From Lachnoclostridium sp. An131 (GTDB taxonomy: Bacteria > Bacillota > Clostridia > Lachnospirales > Lachnospiraceae), in contig NZ_NFLI01000007.1 of NCBI RefSeq assembly GCF_002160825.1, forward strand, positions 118,384-182,383: DNA of 64,000 bases. Direction: 5' to 3'. Positions within the stretch are counted from its first letter, which is position 1, and each line of letters opens with the position of its first letter. The translations under genes and the position numbers were made by a program. Shown here one piece after another: positions 59,387 to 64,000 of the stretch. Below the pieces are notes generated by a model. That model did no database searches and was not told the origin of the DNA. It was given only the letters and a program-made list of their open reading frames with translations.

Positions 59387-59428
59387 AAGGAAACAAGTGC
59401 TGGGTTCCATGCATTTGTTTCCTTTTTT
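59387..59428 (+). terminator. Terminator after rpmF
   Basis: A 14-bp stem (59387-59400 with 59411-59424, one G-T pair, 10-base loop) is followed by TTTTTT. Confidence 0.88.
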
Positions 59429-59566
59429 GTTGTATGGGAAAAGCTTTGAAAAGCGGTTTTGTGCAGGCGGTGGAGGGCGCAGGGCTTTTCTGATTTCCAG
59501 ACGCCGGGTTTACCAAATATTAAAAAAGAATGAACAAACATTTAAAAAAGGATGAAAAGAAGAGAT

Positions 59567-59594
59567 GGACATTTGAATGTGAATAGGGTACAAT
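59567..59594 (+). promoter_or_regulatory. Tentative promoter of the small membrane-protein pair
   Basis: TGGACA (59567-59572), a 16-bp spacer, TACAAT (59589-59594). The remaining part of the 278-bp gap after rpmF is AT-rich with no other feature seen. Confidence 0.45.
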
Positions 59595-59650
59595 AGGCGT
59601 ATAAGCCGGAAAGAGAACGGTTAAATAACTACGAATGAGAGGGGAGCATT

Positions 59651-59917
59651 ATGGACAAAAAAACAACCAGTATAGTAGCCTACATCACATGGATAGGACT
59701 TATTATTGCTTTCTGTGCAGGTGATAAGGAGGGCGCAAAGTTTCATCTGAATCAGGCGCTTGTGATTTTCCTGTTTGGACTTTTGGTATGGATCCCGTGT
59801 CTTGGCCAAATTTGGGGAATTTTTATAATTGTATGCTGGATCATGGGACTGATTGCGGCTATTAATCAGGAAGAGAAGCCTGTTCCGCTTATCGGGGGCA
59901 TCAAGATTTTGAAATAA
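59651..59917 (+). CDS. Small membrane protein, DUF4870-like
   Basis: An 88-residue protein with two or three TM helices (SIVAYITWIGLIIAFCAG near residue 7, ALVIFLFGLLVWIPCLG near 36, GIFIIVCWIMGLIAAI near 56) and the KFHLNQALVIF motif of DUF4870-type proteins. Function unknown. GAGGGGAG precedes ATG 59651. Its stop lies 1 base before the DUF2752 start, so the pair is co-transcribed and probably co-translated. Confidence 0.82.
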   Translation: MDKKTTSIVAYITWIGLIIAFCAGDKEGAKFHLNQALVIFLFGLLVWIPCLGQIWGIFIIVCWIMGLIAAINQEEKPVPLIGGIKILK

Positions 59918-59918
59918 A

Positions 59919-60320
59919 ATGAGTAATAGAACCTACGCTTACATTGTCAGTCTGGCTGCCGGAGGAATTCTGGCAGCTGGTCTGATTTTTTATTTTACTG
60001 CAGGGAAAGAGCTTTTTGCGATACCGGGCTGTGTGATCTATCAGACCACCGGGCTTTGGTGTCCGGCCTGCGGCGGTACGAGAGCGGTGCTGGCATTGGT
60101 TCACGGTGATGTGGCAAAGGCATTTCTGTATCATCCGATTGTGCCATACAGCGTTTTTGTCTATACGGTCTATATCCTGGAGGAGACCAGAGAGCGCCTG
60201 TTCCACAGCAGGCGCAGAGTTCCCATGAGCTTCTGGAAGGGCTGTGTTCTGCTGGGGCTTGTAATTTTGGCCGGAAATACGCTGCTGCGAAATATTCTTC
60301 TTTTTTGTTCACAAAAGTAA
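59919..60320 (+). CDS. DUF2752 membrane protein
   Basis: This 133-residue membrane protein has the DUF2752 signature WCPACGGTRAVLALVHGD near residue 47, with TM helices on both sides (AYIVSLAAGGILAAGLIFYF and GCVLLGLVILAGNTLL). The CPxCG motif suggests a redox or metal role, but none is proven. It directly follows the DUF4870-like gene. Confidence 0.85.
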   Translation: MSNRTYAYIVSLAAGGILAAGLIFYFTAGKELFAIPGCVIYQTTGLWCPACGGTRAVLALVHGDVAKAFLYHPIVPYSVFVYTVYILEETRERLFHSRRRVPMSFWKGCVLLGLVILAGNTLLRNILLFCSQK

Positions 60321-60330
60321 CATATTTCTC

Positions 60331-60339
60331 TGTTATAAT
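60331..60339 (+). promoter_or_regulatory. Extended -10 promoter of the two-component operon
   Basis: TGT-TATAAT (TATAAT at 60334-60339) is an extended -10; no good -35 is seen at 17 bp. Confidence 0.5.
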
Positions 60340-60390
60340 CAGACCATATATGATAGAAAGAGCCTGCGAAAATGACAGGAGGAATTGTCT

Positions 60391-61065
60391 ATGGATAAAT
60401 TAAAGATTCTTGTGGTGGATGACGAGAGCAGGATGCGCAAGCTGGTCCGGGATTTTTTAACAAAACAGAATTTTGAGGTTCTGGAGGCAGGCGATGGCGC
60501 GGAGGCCCTTGATGTTTTTTTCGGTACAGAAGGAATTGCCCTTGTGATTCTGGATGTTATGATGCCAAAGATGGACGGCTGGCAGACCTGCCGTGAGATA
60601 CGCGCTTACTCTAAGGTACCGATTATCATGCTGACTGCGAAGTCAGATGAGCGGGATGAGCTGCAGGGCTTCGAGCTTGGGGTGGATGAGTATATTTCCA
60701 AGCCCTTCAGCCCCAAAATTCTGGTAGCCAGGGTTGAGGCGATTCTGCGGAGGACCAGCGGCAGAGAGGGCGGCGACATCTTGAGCGCCGGTGGGATCGA
60801 GCTAGATAAGGCGGCTCATATTGTGACTCTGGACGGAAAAGCACTGGATTTAAGCTTTAAAGAGTTTGAGCTTCTGGCTTATTTTATGGAGAATCAGGGA
60901 ATTGCCCTTTCCAGGGAAAAGATCCTGAACAATGTGTGGAATTACGACTATTTTGGAGACGCCAGAACGATTGATACCCACGTAAAGAAGCTCCGGAGCA
61001 AGCTGGGAGATAAAGGAGAGATGATTAAGACCATCTGGGGTATGGGGTATAAATTCGAGGTGTAG
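60391..61065 (+). CDS. OmpR-family response regulator
   Basis: This 224-residue regulator has the receiver domain with acidic pair D10/D11 and phospho-acceptor D55 in LVILDVMMPKMDGW, Lys in SKPFSP, and a winged-helix effector domain ending RTIDTHVKKLRSKLG then IKTIWGMGYKFEV. ATG 60391 has GGAGG 8 bp upstream; an in-frame TTG at 60385 is less likely. Its kinase starts 3 bp after its stop. Confidence 0.95.
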   Translation: MDKLKILVVDDESRMRKLVRDFLTKQNFEVLEAGDGAEALDVFFGTEGIALVILDVMMPKMDGWQTCREIRAYSKVPIIMLTAKSDERDELQGFELGVDEYISKPFSPKILVARVEAILRRTSGREGGDILSAGGIELDKAAHIVTLDGKALDLSFKEFELLAYFMENQGIALSREKILNNVWNYDYFGDARTIDTHVKKLRSKLGDKGEMIKTIWGMGYKFEV

Positions 61066-61068
61066 GCT

Positions 61069-62577
61069 ATGAGACTTAAGAAGAGAGGTTCGGAAAAACG
61101 CCGGATGAATCATTCCATCAAGCGCCAGCTGGCGGCTGTCTTTATCGGAGTCATGGCTGGAACCTTTCTCTGCTGCGGACTTGTAAACGCTTTGTTTCTG
61201 GAAAAGTATTATCTCAATAACAAGAAAAAGGTAGTAGTCAGCGCATACGAGGTGCTGAACCAGGGATTCCGGGAGGAAAGAGAGAGCGAAGATGATTTTA
61301 TATCAGAGCTTGATCTGATCTGCAGTACGGACAACATATCTGTCTTTGTGATGGACAGCAGCGGAACTCCCAGGCTGTACACAAACCGGGATTATCAGAT
61401 TCTCCGGCAGAAGCTTTATAATTATATTTTTGGCGTAGAAAGCCGGGACATTATCGTCCTGAATCAGGAAGAAAATTATCTGCTTCGGGAAAGCCGGGAT
61501 TATCTGACACAGGCGGATTATCTGGAGGTGGTAGGCACCCTGGATACAGGCGAACCCTTTATCATGCAGACGGCCCTGGAAAGCATACGGGAAAGCGCGG
61601 CTATCTCCAATCGGTTTTTCCTTTATATTGCCTTTTTTGCGGTGGTTATCAGTTCTCTTCTGATCTGGTGGCTGTCCAGGCGTATTTCAGAACCGATTCT
61701 GGAACTGGCTGATATATCCAGGCGCATGACAGAGCTGGACTTCAACGCGAAATTTACTTCGAATGTACAGAATGAGATTGGCGTGCTGGGCCATCATATC
61801 AACCAGCTCTCTGAGGCCCTGGAGAAGACGATTTCCGAGCTGAAGACGGCCAACAACGAGCTGCAGAAGGACATTGAGCAGAAGACACAGATAGACGAGA
61901 TGCGGAAAGAGTTCCTGTCAAATGTGTCGCATGAGCTGAAGACGCCAATCGCTCTGATTCAGGGCTATGCGGAAGGCCTGAAGGAGTGTATCAACGACGA
62001 TGCGGAGAGCCGTGATTTTTATTGCGAAGTCATTATGGACGAAGCAGGCAAGATGAATACGATGGTCAAAAATCTGCTCTCTCTGAATCAGCTGGAGTTT
62101 GGCAATGATGTGGTTGCAATGGAGCGCTTTGATATCACGTCTCTGGTTCAGAATGTATTGAATTCATCCAAGATCCTGATGGAGCAGAAGGGGATCCGTC
62201 TAATCTTTAGGGAAACAGAGGAAATCGACGTCTGGGCCGACGAGTTCAAGGTGGAGGAGGTCGTAACGAATTATATCAGCAACGCCATCAACCACTGCGA
62301 ATTTGATAAGGTAATTGAGGTAAAAATCTTAAAAGAGACAGATACCGTCCGCGTCTCTGTATTTAACACAGGGAAGCCGATTCCGGAAGAGGATTTGGAG
62401 AAGATCTGGCAGAAATTCTATAAGGTAGATAAGGCAAGAACCAGGGAATATGGAGGAAGCGGCATCGGGCTTTCGATTGTAAAGGCGATTATGGAATCGC
62501 TTCACCGGGAGTGCGGCGTGAAAAATTACGATAACGGCGTGGAATTCTGGTTTGAACTGGATGGCAAGGTGAATTGA
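61069..62577 (+). CDS. Membrane sensor histidine kinase
   Basis: This 502-residue kinase has a first TM helix (about residues 20-43), an extracellular sensor of about 140 residues, a second TM (about 184-203), a HAMP domain (about 203-255), then HisKA with phospho-His H288 in NVSHELKTPIALIQGY and HATPase (NAINHCEFD, then GGSGIGLSIVKAIMESL). It pairs with the preceding regulator, 3 bp upstream. Signal and targets are unknown; the neighbours (acylphosphatase, membrane proteins) give no clear hint. A 7-bp-arm palindrome spans its stop codon. Confidence 0.93.
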   Translation: MRLKKRGSEKRRMNHSIKRQLAAVFIGVMAGTFLCCGLVNALFLEKYYLNNKKKVVVSAYEVLNQGFREERESEDDFISELDLICSTDNISVFVMDSSGTPRLYTNRDYQILRQKLYNYIFGVESRDIIVLNQEENYLLRESRDYLTQADYLEVVGTLDTGEPFIMQTALESIRESAAISNRFFLYIAFFAVVISSLLIWWLSRRISEPILELADISRRMTELDFNAKFTSNVQNEIGVLGHHINQLSEALEKTISELKTANNELQKDIEQKTQIDEMRKEFLSNVSHELKTPIALIQGYAEGLKECINDDAESRDFYCEVIMDEAGKMNTMVKNLLSLNQLEFGNDVVAMERFDITSLVQNVLNSSKILMEQKGIRLIFRETEEIDVWADEFKVEEVVTNYISNAINHCEFDKVIEVKILKETDTVRVSVFNTGKPIPEEDLEKIWQKFYKVDKARTREYGGSGIGLSIVKAIMESLHRECGVKNYDNGVEFWFELDGKVN

Positions 62578-62667
62578 CGCGGAGCGTCAAGAGAGGGCGG
62601 CCTGGGCCGTAAGGTGAATCTGCCGGAACGGCAGAGAGAGAGGCCTGGGGACTGAGGTGAATGGGTT

Positions 62668-62943
62668 ATGATCAGAAAGCATATTTTTTTTACAGGCCGG
62701 GTACAGGGTGTGGGTTTCCGGTACCAGTCGGCTTATTACGCCCGGAGCCTGGGATTGACCGGCTGGGTGAGAAATTTAAGTGACGGCCGCGTGGAAATGG
62801 AGGTTCAGGGCCGCGAAACGCTGATTAATCAGCTGCTTATTTCATTGAGAAATGCGCCGTATATCCGGATAGAGGAGGTGGAATGTACCAATATTCCACT
62901 CCAGGAAAAGGAACAGAAATTTTCGACGAAATTTACGTATTAA
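62668..62943 (+). CDS. Acylphosphatase
   Basis: This 91-residue enzyme hydrolyses carboxyl phosphates such as acetyl-phosphate. It has the catalytic FTGRVQGVGFRYQSAYYAR (Arg in GVGFRY, residues 15-20) and the GWVRNLSDGRVEMEVQG motif (Asn in VRNLSDG). It is a single gene behind the two-component operon, closed by a 15-bp perfect hairpin. Confidence 0.94.
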   Translation: MIRKHIFFTGRVQGVGFRYQSAYYARSLGLTGWVRNLSDGRVEMEVQGRETLINQLLISLRNAPYIRIEEVECTNIPLQEKEQKFSTKFTY

Positions 62944-62952
62944 AATTAAAAG

Positions 62953-62999
62953 GCGGGACGCCGCAAAACTGTCAAGTCTGACGGTTTGCGGCGTCCCGC
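62953..62999. terminator. Bidirectional terminator after the acylphosphatase gene
   Basis: A perfect 15-bp GC-rich stem (62953-62967 with 62985-62999); the left side is AAAATTAAAA (T-run for the minus strand), the right side is CTTTC. Confidence 0.85.
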
Positions 63000-63009
63000 T
63001 TTCATACTT

Positions 63010-63537
63010 CTATATATTTTTGAGTTGGCAGCTGATGCCTTTGGAGGCCTGAGTATCGATTCCGCTGATTTCTATTCCCTGAGTACTGTGCATTCCGGTG
63101 ATAGAGCATACATCCAGAAGCAGGTATCCATTTTCCTCTACGGTGACAGTGTACTGCTGATACCCGTGGCTGTCTACGGAAAGAGGACGATTGTTGACCT
63201 GCGCGGTTACTTCACGAACCGGTATGACGGAATTCAGCTGAAAGGTTACCTGCACAGAAGAGGAATCGGAAGCTGGCGCTGTCTGGAGCTCCGAGATAGA
63301 AACCGGGATTACAGTTCCGGGAGCCATACAGGCAAGAACAATGAAAAGGCATGCAGCCGCAGCAATCCTCTTTATCAGCCGGCGTCTTTTTACAATGCGA
63401 TAATATTTTCTCTTTGAGGGTGAGGGCAGGGGGGTTCCATCCAGCTCCAGCTCTGTCATAATACGATCCAGAAGAGCATCCGCCTGTTCCTGGGTAAGCG
63501 GTTTAGGAGAATGTTGATTATGAAAACGCCAGCCCAC
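63010..63537 (-). CDS. Membrane-anchored protein of unknown function
   Basis: A 175-residue protein with a cytoplasmic N-terminus (KPLTQEQADALLDRIMTELEL), a basic stretch, one TM helix (about residues 60-80: LIKRIAAAACLFIVLACMA) and an extracellular beta-rich domain (VQVTFQLNSVIPVREVTAQV). GTG 63537 is the likely start, as AAGGAGGG lies 6 bp upstream; ATGs at 63555 and 63573 are alternatives that would overlap or precede that site. It resembles anti-sigma-like or small surface anchors in shape only. A perfect promoter precedes it. Confidence 0.7.
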   Translation of the reverse strand: MGWRFHNQHSPKPLTQEQADALLDRIMTELELDGTPLPSPSKRKYYRIVKRRRLIKRIAAAACLFIVLACMAPGTVIPVSISELQTAPASDSSSVQVTFQLNSVIPVREVTAQVNNRPLSVDSHGYQQYTVTVEENGYLLLDVCSITGMHSTQGIEISGIDTQASKGISCQLKNI

Positions 63538-63594
63538 GCCTGTCCCTCCTTTCATCGGTGCAGCTTTTAGCATAGAATTCTGTATATCTATAGT

Positions 63595-63623
63595 ATTATA
63601 AGAAAATAGAAGATAATTTTCAA
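63595..63623 (-). promoter_or_regulatory. Promoter of the membrane-anchored protein gene
   Basis: Minus strand: TTGAAA (63623-63618), a 17-bp spacer, TATAAT (63600-63595). Confidence 0.75.
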
Positions 63624-63645
63624 TATTTTTAGAATGGTTAATTGA

Positions 63646-63688
63646 AAAAGTAAATTCCAGCTTGTAAGACGGGGTGGAATTTACTTTT
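63646..63688. terminator. 14-bp hairpin upstream of the rRNA promoters
   Basis: A perfect 14-bp stem (63646-63659 with 63675-63688) with a 15-base loop and terminal TTTT shields the rRNA promoters from upstream transcription. Confidence 0.75.
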
Positions 63689-63724
63689 GCAAGTAAGGAA
63701 AGTTGAAAAAAATCGAAAAAGCTG

Positions 63725-63753
63725 TTGACATTCGTTCCATGGTATGGTAAATT
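63725..63753 (+). promoter_or_regulatory. rRNA operon promoter P1
   Basis: TTGACA (63725-63730), a 17-bp spacer, TAAATT (63748-63753). Confidence 0.65.
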
Positions 63754-63829
63754 AACTAAGCTGTCTCAAGGGACAGCGGGTTGTTCCAAAAAGCAGCGAC
63801 AAAAAACTTCAAAAAAGTTAGAAAAGTTG

Positions 63830-63858
63830 TTGACAAACAGGAACACACATGATAATAT
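63830..63858 (+). promoter_or_regulatory. rRNA operon promoter P2
   Basis: TTGACA (63830-63835), a 17-bp spacer, TAATAT (63853-63858); GATAAT at 63851 is an alternative -10. It is preceded by A/T-rich tracts like an UP element. Confidence 0.7.
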
Positions 63859-64000
63859 ATATGAGCTGTCCGCGAGAGCGGGTCAGCGGAAAGCGAACCT
63901 TGATAACTGAACAGTGCTAAGAATCCTTGAAAATTCTAAAGAGAATTGTTCAAAGAACAAAACCTATTTATAACAGTAAACGGGAAAGAGATTGCCAGAA
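63859..64000 (+). other. 16S rRNA operon leader (5' part)
   Basis: After P2 the sequence reads as a typical clostridial rrn leader: GAACCTTGATAACTGAACAG at 63895-63914 is the widespread pre-16S motif. A TTGTTC-AAA-GAACAA palindrome lies at 63946-63960. The 16S gene itself must begin just past the window end; no rRNA sequence is present in the window. Confidence 0.75.

Noticed and set aside
1..64000. Search for tRNA genes, CRISPR arrays, integrases, IS elements and phage genes
   Set aside because: No repeat arrays, transposase/integrase motifs or tRNA cloverleafs were recognised by eye; short tRNAs could be missed without a tool.

Overview
The window reads as a chromosomal segment of an anaerobic, endospore-forming member of the Clostridia, most likely Lachnospiraceae. 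This rests on the gene order dxs-tlyA-nadK-argR-recN-spoIVB-spo0A, other sporulation and germination genes (spoVAF-like, CotF-like, CotH), luxS, a Zn-ribbon L32, PduL paired with AckA, AGGAGG-type ribosome sites throughout, and a 16S-type rRNA operon leader at the right edge. The genus cannot be fixed from the sequence alone. The content is mostly core housekeeping; I see no phage, integrase, IS element, CRISPR array or tRNA gene.

Layout: 1-7588 holds the conserved dxs...spo0A block. 7779-10887 has glycogen synthase, two small spore-coat-like genes behind a sigma-G-like promoter, and a convergent DegV. 11091-15690 has a large lipoprotein, rpsB-tsf, and an MnmM-type methyltransferase. 15719-20543 is accessory and regulatory: an autoregulated TetR/membrane-protein pair, a DMT permease, and a SirTM sirtuin-macrodomain-Rrf2 operon behind paired inverted repeats. 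20737-24568 is the coupled gltX-GNAT-UvrD string. 24705-26829 contains a LysR fragment cut off where it meets a convergent AlbA_2/ATPase gene, then a Cys-rich DUF1292 protein. 26974-33644 is a mixed stretch (aminotransferase, YdcF, IMPase, AllA-like, luxS, A24 peptidase, MBL lipoprotein, YqeY, lipoprotein). 33803-41857 has rimO-pgsA-cinA, then dUTPase, Ppx, Ppk and AIM24. 41998-46890 has CotH, a DUF1307 lipoprotein, a HAD hydrolase and spoVAF. 47065-52136 is a two-gene Hsp70 system: a 1119-residue J-like/TPR protein and an HscC-type Hsp70. 52217-58582 has YbaK, siroheme/heme genes, a lactonase, and the PduL-AckA acetate module. 58654-62943 has yceD-rpmF, small membrane proteins, a two-component system and an acylphosphatase. 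The end holds a convergent membrane-anchored protein and tandem rRNA promoters.

How the genes work together: Spo0A starts sporulation and SpoIVB signals late in it. The CotF-like, CotH and SpoVAF products belong to the spore. PduL and AckA would make ATP and acetate from acetyl-CoA; Ppk and Ppx make and break polyphosphate. The least explained units are SirTM-macrodomain-Rrf2 with its operator pair, the HscC/J-TPR pair, the TetR/membrane-protein pair and the truncated-LysR/AlbA_2 junction. Starts, promoters, terminators and operators were read by eye, without database searches.
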